Assembly (NCBI GenBank): GCA_902489295.1
Contig: CABTZM010000036.1
Span: forward strand, 1 to 15,347
Length of the DNA: 15,347 nucleotides
Direction: 5' to 3'
Source: an uncultured Collinsella sp.
Lineage (GTDB): Bacteria > Actinomycetota > Coriobacteriia > Coriobacteriales > Coriobacteriaceae
Shown here: in pieces, positions 1 through 7,231 of the stretch
How positions within the stretch are numbered: the first letter of the stretch is position 1
Layout of the letters: the number at the start of each line of letters is the position of its first letter
Made by a program: the position numbers and the translations under genes
The notes under the pieces: model-generated
The model's input: the letters and a program-made list of their open reading frames with translations, nothing else
What the model was told of the DNA's origin: nothing
Database searches by the model: none

Positions 1-1487
1 ACCATGATGCCGGCCTTCACGCCGCTCTCGATGATGTTCTTGAGCGAGCGGAGCACGGCGGGATAGTAAACCTGGTACAGGTTGGAGATGGTGTCGTTGC
101 CACGGTCGGCGCACATGGTGTAGCCGATCAGGTCGTTGGTGCCGATGGAGAAGAAGTCGGCGACCTCGGCAAGACGGTCTGCGAGCAGCGAAGCGGCGGG
201 CGTCTCGACCATGATGCCGACCTCGATGTTCTCGTTGAACTTGCGCCCCTCTTCGGTCAGCTCGGCCTTGCACTGCTCGACGAGCTCCTTGACAGCCAAG
301 ACCTCCTCGACGCAGGTGACGAGCGGGATCATGATCTTGACGTCACCGAAGGCGCTAGCGCGCAGCAGAGCGCGGAGCTGGACCTTGTACTGGTCGGGAT
401 TGGCCAAGCAGTAACGCACGGCGCGGAAGCCCATGAAGGGGTTGTCTTCCTTGACCATATGCAGATACGGAATCTCCTTGTCGCCACCCACATCGAGCGT
501 GCGGATGATGACCGGAGCACCCTTGAGCGCGCTGGCGACCTTACGGTAGGCGTTGAACTGCTCCTCCTCGGAAGGAAGCTCAGCAGAGTCCATGAACAGG
601 AACTCGGAGCGGAACAGACCGATAGCCTCGGCGTCGTGATCGAGCGCGTTGGGCACGTCATCGGGGTTACCGATGTTGCAGGCGATGATCTTCTTGATGC
701 CATCAGCAGTCACGGACGGCTTGCCACGGAAGGCCTCGAGGGCTGCCTTCTCGGCAGCGAAGGCCTCGGCCTTGGCGGTGTAGGCAGCGAGCGTCTCCTC
801 GTCGGGATCGGCCTCGACGATACCCTTGCCGCCGTCGACGACAACGGTCATGCCGTTGCGCAGTGCGGTGCAGCTGTTGGAGACCGAAAGGACAGCCGGG
901 ATCTCGAGGGCGCGCGCAATGATCGCGGAGTGCGACGTGCGGCCACCGGTCTCGGTGACGATACCGGCAACGTGGGCCTTATCGATCGTGGCGGTCATGG
1001 ACGGCGTGAGGTCGTGCACGACAACGACAGTGTTCTCGGGCAGGACGGAGAGGTCGACGACCTCCTTGCCCAGCAGCTCGGCCAGAATACCGGTGCGGAT
1101 GTCGGCGATGTCAGCCGCGCGAAGACGGAACATCTCGTCGTCCATGGACAGGAACATGTTCTCGAACATGGTCGAGGTGTCCATGAGCGCCTGCTCGGCG
1201 CAGGTACCGCCGTCAATGGCGGCGTTGATGGCGTCGGTCATACCCGGATCCTGAGCCAGAACAATGTGTCCGCTCATGATCTCGGCCTCGGCCTCGCCCA
1301 CCGTCTCCTTCATGTGGTCGGCCTGAGCCTGGGTCTTCTCGCAGAAGACCGAAAGAGCGGACTGATAGCGCTCCTTCTCTGCTGCCGAATCAGCAACCTC
1401 GTGCGGCTCAAACGTCAAGTCGGGATCGACGGCGACCATGACGGTGCCGATACCGATGCCCTCGGAAGCGTTGACTCCCTGATACAT
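1..1487 (-). CDS. ptsI: PTS Enzyme I (phosphoenolpyruvate-protein phosphotransferase), 3' end cut by window
   Basis: Enzyme I is the cytoplasmic first step of the PTS: it autophosphorylates on histidine from PEP and passes the phosphate to HPr. I read 495 complete residues. The N-terminal part carries the phosphohistidine motif GGRTSHSAIIAR with the active His at about residue 186 (codon 930-932). The PEP-binding barrel follows, with IIRTLDVGGDK, GLFRSEFLFM and the motif SIGTNDLIGYTM. The frame runs off the left edge at KAGIM, just before the expected catalytic Cys region, so that residue cannot be checked. I chose the ATG at 1487 (protein begins MYQGVNASEG) because AGAGAGG lies 7 nt upstream. 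The ATG two codons earlier overlaps that ribosome site. It lies downstream of ptsH, separated by 133 nt with a hairpin. Family assignment is certain. Confidence 0.96.
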   Translation of the reverse strand, partial: MYQGVNASEGIGIGTVMVAVDPDLTFEPHEVADSAAEKERYQSALSVFCEKTQAQADHMKETVGEAEAEIMSGHIVLAQDPGMTDAINAAIDGGTCAEQALMDTSTMFENMFLSMDDEMFRLRAADIADIRTGILAELLGKEVVDLSVLPENTVVVVHDLTPSMTATIDKAHVAGIVTETGGRTSHSAIIARALEIPAVLSVSNSCTALRNGMTVVVDGGKGIVEADPDEETLAAYTAKAEAFAAEKAALEAFRGKPSVTADGIKKIIACNIGNPDDVPNALDHDAEAIGLFRSEFLFMDSAELPSEEEQFNAYRKVASALKGAPVIIRTLDVGGDKEIPYLHMVKEDNPFMGFRAVRYCLANPDQYKVQLRALLRASAFGDVKIMIPLVTCVEEVLAVKELVEQCKAELTEEGRKFNENIEVGIMVETPAASLLADRLAEVADFFSIGTNDLIGYTMCADRGNDTISNLYQVYYPAVLRSLKNIIESGVKAGIM

Positions 1488-1545
1488 TCCCATTCCTCTC
1501 TCCGTGTCATGTGATAAAGCGTTTTGCCATATCCATGACAAAAGA

Positions 1546-1575
1546 GCGCAGTTACCTTACAACAGGTCACTGCGC
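1546..1575 (-). terminator. Intercistronic hairpin between ptsH and ptsI, possible attenuator
   Basis: The arms GCGCAGT/ACTGCGC plus an inner ACCT/AGGT, with one mismatch between them, form a 30-nt hairpin. On the minus strand it is followed by CTCTTTTG. The T run is short, so this could be a leaky terminator that lowers ptsI expression relative to ptsH, or a processing/stability hairpin. The structure is seen directly; the function is inferred. Confidence 0.5.
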
Positions 1576-1620
1576 CCCCAAATATGAACTTAGTTGTTCA
1601 ACATGCGACCCGTTTGAGTT

Positions 1621-1884
1621 CTACTCGCCAAGACCGCTCTTGATGAGCTCGATGGCAGCAGCCAGAGCCTCGGCCTCGTCGGCGCCGTCGCACTTGACCT
1701 CGACCTCGGTACCGCAGGGGATACCAGCAGCCATGAGGGCCATCGGGGACTTGCCGTTGACCTCCTTCTCGGGGGTGACGACCGTCACGTCACAGGCGTA
1801 CTTGCCCATGGTGGAGGCGAACAGACCAGCCGGACGCATGTGCAGACCCTGAGGATTAACGAGGGTAGCCTTCTCAGAAACCAT
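1621..1884 (-). CDS. ptsH: Phosphocarrier protein HPr
   Basis: HPr carries phosphate from Enzyme I to the EIIA domains of sugar permeases. The protein is 87 residues, the normal size. It has the active-site motif GLHMRPA with His15, and a regulatory-site motif NGKSPMALM that places a serine exactly at position 46. Ser46 is the residue that HPr kinase phosphorylates in Firmicutes. Whether such a kinase exists here cannot be seen. The start at 1884 is supported by AAGGAG with 6 nt spacing. A longer in-frame reading from 1941 has no such site and adds a non-family extension. It lies in the order fruA-ptsH-ptsI but is separated from fruA by a terminator and 525 nt, so it probably has its own promoter. 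Confidence 0.97.
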   Translation of the reverse strand: MVSEKATLVNPQGLHMRPAGLFASTMGKYACDVTVVTPEKEVNGKSPMALMAAGIPCGTEVEVKCDGADEAEALAAAIELIKSGLGE

Positions 1885-2021
1885 AGTTGACTCCTTTTTG
1901 TGTTTAACCCCTGTCATGCATGTGGCAGGAGTCAGATTCACGACGTTGTTTATATTAACTCACATCAAACGGTTTTTCATTATGTTTCGCACGAATTGTT
2001 GGACAGATGTCGTTCCTGTAC

Positions 2022-2150
2022 GCTTGCCTGCCGGGCGGGGCGGTTAAGTTTGCTGCTCTACAGTCCTGCGCAAGACGAAAAGCACATTAAGTGCTTTTCT
2101 TTGCGTGCGGAACTCGCGACAAACTTAACCGCCCCGCCCGGCAGGCAAGC
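2022..2150. repeat. 129-bp inverted repeat with 31-bp perfect arms and a nested hairpin
   Basis: Arm 2022-2052 (starting GCTTGCCTGCCGGGCGGGG) is an exact reverse complement of arm 2120-2150. Inside lies a second hairpin: GAAAAGCAC (2077-2085) and GTGCTTTTC (2091-2099) around the loop ATTAA, extended by CGCAA/TTGCG (2069-2073 with 2101-2105). No flanking target duplication or transposase was seen. It could be a small non-autonomous mobile element, a dispersed palindromic repeat, or a structured RNA. The sequence alone does not decide. Confidence 0.85.
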
Positions 2151-2246
2151 TGCGGAAACTCGGTCGGCTCAGAGCAATATCGTGCGAACGGAATTCTGGC
2201 TGAGGATCTGTTCGCGACAAAGACTCAATGGGCAGTTCCCTCTATG

Positions 2247-2333
2247 CCCTTCTGGAAGTTGCGGTGAAATAGGGACTGATTTTGCGGTTGAAACGTTTAA
2301 ACAATCCCTATTTCACCGCACCTTACAGAAGGG
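2247..2333. repeat. 87-bp inverted repeat with 16-bp core arms
   Basis: TGCGGTGAAATAGGGA (2260-2275) is an exact reverse complement of 2305-2320. An outer pair CCCTTCTG (2247-2254) and CAGAAGGG (2326-2333) extends the stem across a small internal loop. It sits directly downstream of the fruA terminator in the minus direction. The loop contains GTTTAAAC. There is no T run after it on either strand, so it is unlikely to be a simple terminator. A dispersed palindromic repeat or a stable RNA structure is more plausible. Confidence 0.8.
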
Positions 2334-2337
2334 AATG

Positions 2338-2374
2338 AAAAAAGGCGGGAGCTCCGAGTGGAGTCCTCGCCTTT
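2338..2374 (-). terminator. Intrinsic terminator of fruA
   Basis: On the minus strand, AAAGGCG pairs with CGCCTTT. CTCC/GGAG closes the top around ACTC, with an imperfect middle. The stem runs into TTTTTT. It begins about 35 nt after the fruA stop codon. This has classical intrinsic terminator form. Confidence 0.85.
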
Positions 2375-2409
2375 GTTACAGGGGGCGATGGTATTCGCGT
2401 GTTGCGGGA

Positions 2410-4413
2410 TTAGACCAGGCGGGCGTTGATCGTCTTGGCGATCTTGGCGGCGTCGGTGGAACCCTTGACGGTGGCACGGAAGTCCTCGTCCATGAGCGCC
2501 TCGGCGACCTTGGACAGGATCTTAAGGTGCGTGGTGCCGGCCTGGGCACCCGGGATGAGCAGCGCGATGGCCACGTTGACGGGAGCGCCGTCCATGGTGT
2601 CCCAACCGGTCACACCGGACTCGTCCTTGACGACGATGACGGCAGCCTCGGTAATGGCGTCGGACTTGGCATGCGGGATGGCGAAGCCCTCCATCATGCC
2701 CGTGGTGCCCTCGGCCTCGCGGGCCAGGAAGGCGTTCATCACGGCGTCGGCGTCGCTGGCGATACCGGCCTTGACAGCCTGGTTGGAAACGAAGCTCAGA
2801 GCCTCGTCACGAGAAGCGAAGTCCTCGGCGACAAAGACATTCTCGACCTTCACGAAGTCGGCAGCCTCTTCCTTGGGGGCCTCGACGGCAGCGGCCTTGG
2901 TGGCCTCAACGGACCTGGCTACAGGAGCGGCCTTCTGATTCTTCTCGAAGTCGTACTTCTTGAAGGCCACGAACAGGATGCCACCGACCACAGCGCCGAT
3001 GAGGATCGCGAGGACCCACAGCGGACCGTTCTCGACAACGGGCAGGACCAGGAAGCCGCCGTGAGGCGCCGGATCGTGAACGTTGAAGAAGATGGTCAAG
3101 ATGGAAGCGATGGAAGAACCGAGCATCATGATGGGCATGACGGGCCAGATGTTCTTGGTCATGAACGGAATGGCGCCCTCGGTGATGTGGGTGCAACCAA
3201 GGATGAGGTTGACGATACCGGCGTCATGATCCTCCTGGCTGAAGTACTTCTTGCCGACAACGACGGCGAAGGTGGTGATCAGCGGCGGAACGATGCAAGC
3301 GGCGGAGACGGCAGCCATGAAGTTGGTGCCGAAGTTGTAGGTCTCGGTGCCGACGCCAGCTTCGAGAGCGGTACCGAGCAGGAAGGTGCCAGTAGCGTAA
3401 GCAGCCTTGTTGACCGGGCCGCCCATATCAAAGGCGCACATGCAGCCGATGGCCAGGCCAAGGATCACCGGACCGGAGTTACCGAGGCTCTGCAGGAAAT
3501 CCATCATACCCTGGTTAATGGCAGCCATGGGGCCGGAAATACCGAGCATGACCAGGCCGACGATGGCGGTAGAGCACAGCGGATACAGAAAGATTGCCTT
3601 CAGGCCATTAAGGCTCTCGGGAATTTTAGAGAAAACCTTCTCGAGCAGCAGGATGACATAGCCGGCGAGGAAGCCGCCGACGATGCCGCCCAGGAAGCCG
3701 AAGCCCACGCCGGCGCCACCGGCGTCGATCATGCCGGTCTCGGCGTTAACAGGCAGGCCCTGGATGGCAATCATACCGGCAACGAAACCGGGGACGAGCG
3801 CCGGGCGCTTGCCGATGGATTCGGCGATGTAGGCGGAAAGCACCGGAACCATAAGGTTCATGGCGATGCCGCCGATGATCTTGAGCATCGCAGCAAAGCT
3901 GTTGTAGTCGGCAGCCGTCGAATCAAAGGACGTGATGCCCCACAGGAACGAAATGGCGGTCAGAACACCACCGGCAACGACGAAGACCAGCATGTGGCTG
4001 ACGCCGTTCATGAGGTGCTTGTAGATGACGTGGCCGATGGACTCCTTCTCCTCGACCTCGTCCTCGACATCGGCGGCAGCGGCAACCGTGTCGTCGCCCT
4101 TGGCGGCGAGCGCGCGGTCGATCAGCTTACCAGCAGCCTCGACAGACAGGGCCTTGGAAACACCAACGGAAACCATGGGCTTACCGGCGAAACGCTCAGC
4201 CTGGACATCCTTATCGGCTGCGACGACGACGGCCTTGGCACCGGCGATCTCGCTCTTGGTGAGCTCGTTCTCGACACCGACCTGGCCATGAGTCTCGACC
4301 TTAATGGTCAGACCGCGCTCGGCAGCTGCCTTCTCCAGCGCCTCCTTCGCCATGAAGGTGTGCGCAATGCCGGTCGGGCAACCGGTCGCGGCGATGATGT
4401 CAAACTTAGCCAT
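2410..4413 (-). CDS. fruA: Fused fructose-family PTS permease, domain order EIIB-EIIC-EIIA
   Basis: This 667-residue membrane protein imports and phosphorylates a sugar using phosphate from HPr. Residues 1-100 form a fructose-type EIIB with the phosphocysteine motif AATGCPTGIAHT (Cys12). An acidic linker follows. About 128-475 is the hydrophobic EIIC, with typical stretches such as GVLTAISFLWGI and CMCAFDMGGPVNKAAYATG. An Ala/Glu-rich linker leads to the EIIA domain (about 520-667) with GFAIPHAKSDAI, whose His581 should be the phosphohistidine. The start at 4413 is fixed by AAGGAGG 5 nt upstream and by the EIIB beginning MAKFDIIAATG. An earlier in-frame start at 4485 is rejected. No fructose-1-phosphate kinase gene is next to it, so fructose is the likely but unproven substrate; another sugar of the fructose/mannitol family is possible. 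A divergent RpiR-type gene probably regulates it. Confidence 0.92.
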   Translation of the reverse strand: MAKFDIIAATGCPTGIAHTFMAKEALEKAAAERGLTIKVETHGQVGVENELTKSEIAGAKAVVVAADKDVQAERFAGKPMVSVGVSKALSVEAAGKLIDRALAAKGDDTVAAAADVEDEVEEKESIGHVIYKHLMNGVSHMLVFVVAGGVLTAISFLWGITSFDSTAADYNSFAAMLKIIGGIAMNLMVPVLSAYIAESIGKRPALVPGFVAGMIAIQGLPVNAETGMIDAGGAGVGFGFLGGIVGGFLAGYVILLLEKVFSKIPESLNGLKAIFLYPLCSTAIVGLVMLGISGPMAAINQGMMDFLQSLGNSGPVILGLAIGCMCAFDMGGPVNKAAYATGTFLLGTALEAGVGTETYNFGTNFMAAVSAACIVPPLITTFAVVVGKKYFSQEDHDAGIVNLILGCTHITEGAIPFMTKNIWPVMPIMMLGSSIASILTIFFNVHDPAPHGGFLVLPVVENGPLWVLAILIGAVVGGILFVAFKKYDFEKNQKAAPVARSVEATKAAAVEAPKEEAADFVKVENVFVAEDFASRDEALSFVSNQAVKAGIASDADAVMNAFLAREAEGTTGMMEGFAIPHAKSDAITEAAVIVVKDESGVTGWDTMDGAPVNVAIALLIPGAQAGTTHLKILSKVAEALMDEDFRATVKGSTDAAKIAKTINARLV

Positions 4414-4685
4414 GTGTCCCTCCTTCTTGAGTACAGCGCCCGCGGGCGCTCCCCTACACGCGCTTCGATGCGCGTTTTTCCACAACTGAAAGATACCAAC
4501 CTACCGTCCGCGTGAGAAGAGACAAGGCGCAATTCTCCGGTGAAAGGTTCTTTCATAACCGTAAACGGCAAGTGAAAGTTTACCATCAACACTTGAAACG
4601 GCAAGGTGTATCTTGTAATTGAAAATGCCCGTATACTATGGCATTGCAAATCAAGTTAGATTTTCATGCCAACCAGGAGCCATCC
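4414..4685. promoter_or_regulatory. Divergent control region between fruA and the RpiR-type regulator
   Basis: The 272-bp spacer must hold both promoters. For the plus-strand regulator, TTGTAA (4613-4618) and TACTAT (4634-4639) form a weak promoter with a 15-nt spacer; TATACT overlaps at 4632. TGAAAGGTTCTTTCA (4541-4555) is a perfect palindrome with a 3-nt centre. GTAAAC (4561-4566) and GTTTAC (4578-4583) form a second inverted pair. The word AAACGGCAAG recurs at 4563 and 4596. These are candidate operator sites for the neighbouring regulator; binding is inferred only. No convincing fruA promoter was picked out. Confidence 0.55.
4435..4475 (-). promoter_or_regulatory. Two adjacent hairpins in the fruA leader
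   Basis: AGCGCCCGCGGGCGCT (4435-4450) is a perfect 16-bp palindrome. ACGCGC/GCGCGT (4458-4475) is a second small hairpin with a 6-nt loop. Both lie just upstream of the fruA ribosome site. In the plus direction the second is followed by TTTT, like a short terminator. Function is unknown. Confidence 0.5.
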
Positions 4686-5543
4686 ATGACCGATAGTAGC
4701 AAAAGCGCACTTTCCCTCATTAGTACCCACCAGGGATACAGCGAGTCCGAGCAGCGCATTGTCGACTATATATTGGAGCACCAGTCCGAGGCGCCACGCC
4801 TCACGGCGGCTCAGCTCTCGCGCGCTGCCGCCACGTCCGAGGCGACCGTTTCGCGTTTCTGCCGCAAGCTGGGCTTTGGCAGCTTCCGCAGCTTTCAGTT
4901 TTCGTTGGCGCGCGACTTAGAGAGTCAGCGCAACGAGGGCCTGACCGACGAGGTCTCGCTCGACAACATGGAGCAGAGCCTTAAAAATATCCTCGCCGCC
5001 AAGGTGAGTGAGCTTAATGCGACCATCGACGGCATTGATCACGACACGTTGGCCGCAGTTGTACACGCGCTTAAGAATGCCGGCGTTATTGAGTTTGCGG
5101 CCGTAGGCAACACCAACGCCGTCGCGCTCGACGCGACGTTCAAGTTCTCGCAGCTGGGCCTTCGTTGCATGGCAAGCACCATCAGCGAGACCTCGATTGG
5201 TTTTGCGCTCACGCTGCGCCCCGGTGACGTTATCGTGCTGATCTCAAACTCCGGCAAGTCGCGCCGTCTGAATCGCATGGCAAAAGCGGCTCGCGACTGC
5301 GGCGCAACCGTAGTCGTCATCAGCAGCGACAGCAAATCCCCGCTCGCGCGCCTGGCAGACTACACCTTTAATACCGTCAACCACGAAGCGCTGCTGACGA
5401 CGGGCGACTTTGCGTTCTCCAAGATCAGCGCCACGATGATCATCGAAGTCATCTACAACTTCCTGCTGCCCGAGATTGAAGACGCGCGTGAGCATATCAG
5501 CTACTACGAGGAGCTCATCCAGCCGGATAAGGTCGTTGAGTAA
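4686..5543 (+). CDS. MurR/RpiR-family transcriptional regulator
   Basis: This 285-residue protein has the two-domain form of the RpiR/MurR family. An N-terminal helix-turn-helix spans about residues 1-77, with the recognition region near SEATVSRFCRKLGFGSF. A SIS sugar-phosphate-binding domain spans about 125-265, with GDVIVLISNSGKSRRL and AKAARDCGATVVVISSD. Such regulators sense phosphosugars and repress or activate sugar genes. The start at 4686 is set by AGGAG 6 nt upstream; a start 48 nt earlier lacks a site. It is transcribed away from fruA, so it most likely controls that permease, itself, or both. It is the only plus-strand gene in the window and converges with recN. The exact effector cannot be read from the sequence. 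Confidence 0.93.
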   Translation: MTDSSKSALSLISTHQGYSESEQRIVDYILEHQSEAPRLTAAQLSRAAATSEATVSRFCRKLGFGSFRSFQFSLARDLESQRNEGLTDEVSLDNMEQSLKNILAAKVSELNATIDGIDHDTLAAVVHALKNAGVIEFAAVGNTNAVALDATFKFSQLGLRCMASTISETSIGFALTLRPGDVIVLISNSGKSRRLNRMAKAARDCGATVVVISSDSKSPLARLADYTFNTVNHEALLTTGDFAFSKISATMIIEVIYNFLLPEIEDAREHISYYEELIQPDKVVE

Positions 5544-5551
5544 AACGCGTA

Positions 5552-5584
5552 GTGGGACAAAAATTTCAGTCCATTTTGTCCCAC
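5552..5584. terminator. Hairpin shared by convergent regulator and recN
   Basis: GTGGGACAAAA (5552-5562) and TTTTGTCCCAC (5574-5584) form a perfect 11-bp stem with an 11-nt loop. It lies 8 nt after the regulator stop and 18 nt beyond the recN stop. There is no separate T run, but A/T runs within the stem allow termination in both directions. It could equally be a dispersed palindromic repeat. Confidence 0.6.
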
Positions 5585-5602
5585 CAACACCGCTGATACG
5601 AC

Positions 5603-7231
5603 CTAACCTCGAGCTTCTTCGAGCATCTGCTTCGCGTGGGCCAAGCTTGCCTCGGACTGATCGCCGCTCAACATGCGGGCGATCTCGGCGGTACGCGCTT
5701 CACCGGTTACCTCGTCCAAATGCGTCTGGGGAACATCGCCCGGTTCCTTGCTGACGACATAATGCTTGTCAGCCATGACGGCGACCTGCGCCAAGTGGGT
5801 TACGACAATCACCTGATGCGTAGCGGCGAGATCTGCCAGCACGCCCGCGAGCGCACGCGCCGTGGAGCCACCGACGCCAGCATCGACCTCGTCAAACACC
5901 AGCGTATCGACACCGTCCGCGTTACCGAGGACAACCTTACTTGCCAACATGACGCGGCTGAGCTCGCCGCCCGACGCAATGCGGCGCAGGGGACGTGGAG
6001 TCAAACCGGCACCGCTGCGGTATAGCAGCTCGTAGCTCGAAGGACCAACGGGCGTCCACTCAGCACGGGGAAGATCGCGCGACTCCCAGACGAGCTCGGC
6101 GCCGCCCATCTCCAGGCGAGCCATCTGGCGGCCAACCTCGTGACAGAAGCGCGGGGCCGCCGTATTGCGGGCGCGCTTAAGTGCCTTGGCAGCGGCAAAC
6201 AACTCGCGCTCAGCGCTCCCGAGTGCCTCACGCGCCTTTTTGATCTGTTCATCGCCATCATCGACCAGGGACAGCAGCTCTTGCGAGCGATCGCGCATGG
6301 CAAAAACATCGTCCATGGTGGGGCCCCACTGACGCAACAGGCCCTTGAGGTCGGAATACCGCTCACGCATGCGAGCGAGCTCGCGCGGGTCGAAGGCGAC
6401 GCCATCGCGATAGGCACGAAGCTCGTTCGCGCAATCCTCAAGGGAGATACAGGCATCCGAAAGCGCATCGGCAATGTCGCCCAGTTTGCGATCGACGGTA
6501 GCCATACGGGAAAGCTCTGCCACGGCGTTGTTCACGGCATCGAGCGCTCCCCCTTCGGCGACAAGCGATGCATGGGCATCGCTAGCAGTGGCAACCAGTA
6601 CCTCGGCATGTTCGGAGCGCGGCAGCAGTTCCTCGAGTTCCTCATACTCGCCCGGCCTGGGGTCGACCTCGGCAATGCGCTCCAGGGCGAAGCGCGCCTC
6701 CTCGACACGACTCCCCTGCGCACGCGAGGCCTCCTCGACGCGACGAACCTCCTTGGCAACCGCGCGCGAGGCTTTAAAGCAAGCACGGTAGTGCTCGAGC
6801 GCCTCGAGCGCAGAACGTCCCGCCCACGCATCGACCATCGCAACGTGATGCGCCGGATCGAGCAAGCGCTGGTGCTCGTGCTGGCCGCACAGATCCATCA
6901 TCACGCCAACGCGCTCCGAAAGCTCGCGCACGCTGGCGATGCGGCCGTCAATCTTCACGCGGCTGCGGCCCTCGGCAGAAAGGCTACGCTGGACCGTGAA
7001 ACCCTCCGTATCGTGTGGACCGTCGAACAGCCGCGCCTCAACGCTAGCAAGCGCCTCGCCCTCGCGCACCGTCGAAGAATCCGCACGCTCGCCCAAAATA
7101 AGCTTGAGGGCCGAGAGCAGCGCGGTCTTACCGGCGCCGGTTTCTCCAGTCAGAACCGTTAGGCCCGCGCTCGGAACCAACGTCGCCTCGCGAATGAGTG
7201 CAATGTTGGAAACCTGCAGCTCATCGATCAT
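5603..7231 (-). CDS. recN: DNA repair protein RecN
   Basis: RecN is an SMC-like ATPase that acts in recombinational repair of double-strand breaks. The protein has 542 residues, close to the usual length. The N-terminal Walker A is GETGAGKT (Lys35). The middle (about 150-360) is rich in Glu, Arg and Ala, as expected for the coiled-coil arms. The C-terminal half-site has the ABC signature SGGELSR (420-426) and Walker B LVFDEVDAGVGG (Asp447, Glu448), followed by a D-loop/H-loop region with IVVTHLAQVA. The ATG at 7231 has GGAG 6 nt upstream and overlaps the end of nadK by 11 nt. This suggests translational coupling as the last gene of the efp-to-recN operon. It ends at the hairpin shared with the convergent regulator. 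Confidence 0.97.
   Translation of the reverse strand: MIDELQVSNIALIREATLVPSAGLTVLTGETGAGKTALLSALKLILGERADSSTVREGEALASVEARLFDGPHDTEGFTVQRSLSAEGRSRVKIDGRIASVRELSERVGVMMDLCGQHEHQRLLDPAHHVAMVDAWAGRSALEALEHYRACFKASRAVAKEVRRVEEASRAQGSRVEEARFALERIAEVDPRPGEYEELEELLPRSEHAEVLVATASDAHASLVAEGGALDAVNNAVAELSRMATVDRKLGDIADALSDACISLEDCANELRAYRDGVAFDPRELARMRERYSDLKGLLRQWGPTMDDVFAMRDRSQELLSLVDDGDEQIKKAREALGSAERELFAAAKALKRARNTAAPRFCHEVGRQMARLEMGGAELVWESRDLPRAEWTPVGPSSYELLYRSGAGLTPRPLRRIASGGELSRVMLASKVVLGNADGVDTLVFDEVDAGVGGSTARALAGVLADLAATHQVIVVTHLAQVAVMADKHYVVSKEPGDVPQTHLDEVTGEARTAEIARMLSGDQSEASLAHAKQMLEEARG

Larger units (their letters stand above)
1885..2409. other. 525-bp non-coding gap between fruA and ptsH
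   Basis: No credible gene is seen on either strand. From right to left the gap holds the fruA terminator (2338-2374), an 87-bp inverted repeat (2247-2333), a 129-bp inverted repeat (2022-2150) and an AT-rich stretch (about 1945-1995). That stretch contains minus-strand TTGATG and TATAAA-like elements, where the ptsH promoter probably lies. The spacing of those two elements (8 nt) is wrong for a standard promoter, so no promoter is called. A plus-strand open frame crosses the gap but is antisense to fruA for most of its length. Confidence 0.7.

Noticed and set aside
459..1514. Plus-strand open frame antisense to ptsI
   Set aside because: The opposite strand encodes an unmistakable Enzyme I; the composition is typical of antisense translation.
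1945..1995. ptsH promoter from TTGATG and TATAAA-like words
   Set aside because: The two words are only 8 nt apart, so they do not form a normal promoter; left as a note only.
2022..2150. Insertion sequence with transposase
   Set aside because: The element is 129 bp with no room for a transposase and no clear target duplication; only a non-autonomous element or repeat can be considered.
4414..4485. N-terminal extension of fruA from an ATG at 4485
   Set aside because: The ribosome site AAGGAGG and the EIIB start MAKFDIIAATG place the real start at 4413, and the extension crosses leader hairpins.
1900..4515. Plus-strand open frame of 871 codons across fruA and the intergenic repeats
   Set aside because: It is antisense to a clear permease gene, is rich in Gly, Asp, His and Val as codon mirror images are, has no family motif and no ribosome site. 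High GC3 codon use explains it.
6140..7162. Plus-strand open frame antisense to recN
   Set aside because: RecN Walker A, signature and Walker B motifs are on the minus strand; no ribosome site or family resemblance for the plus frame.
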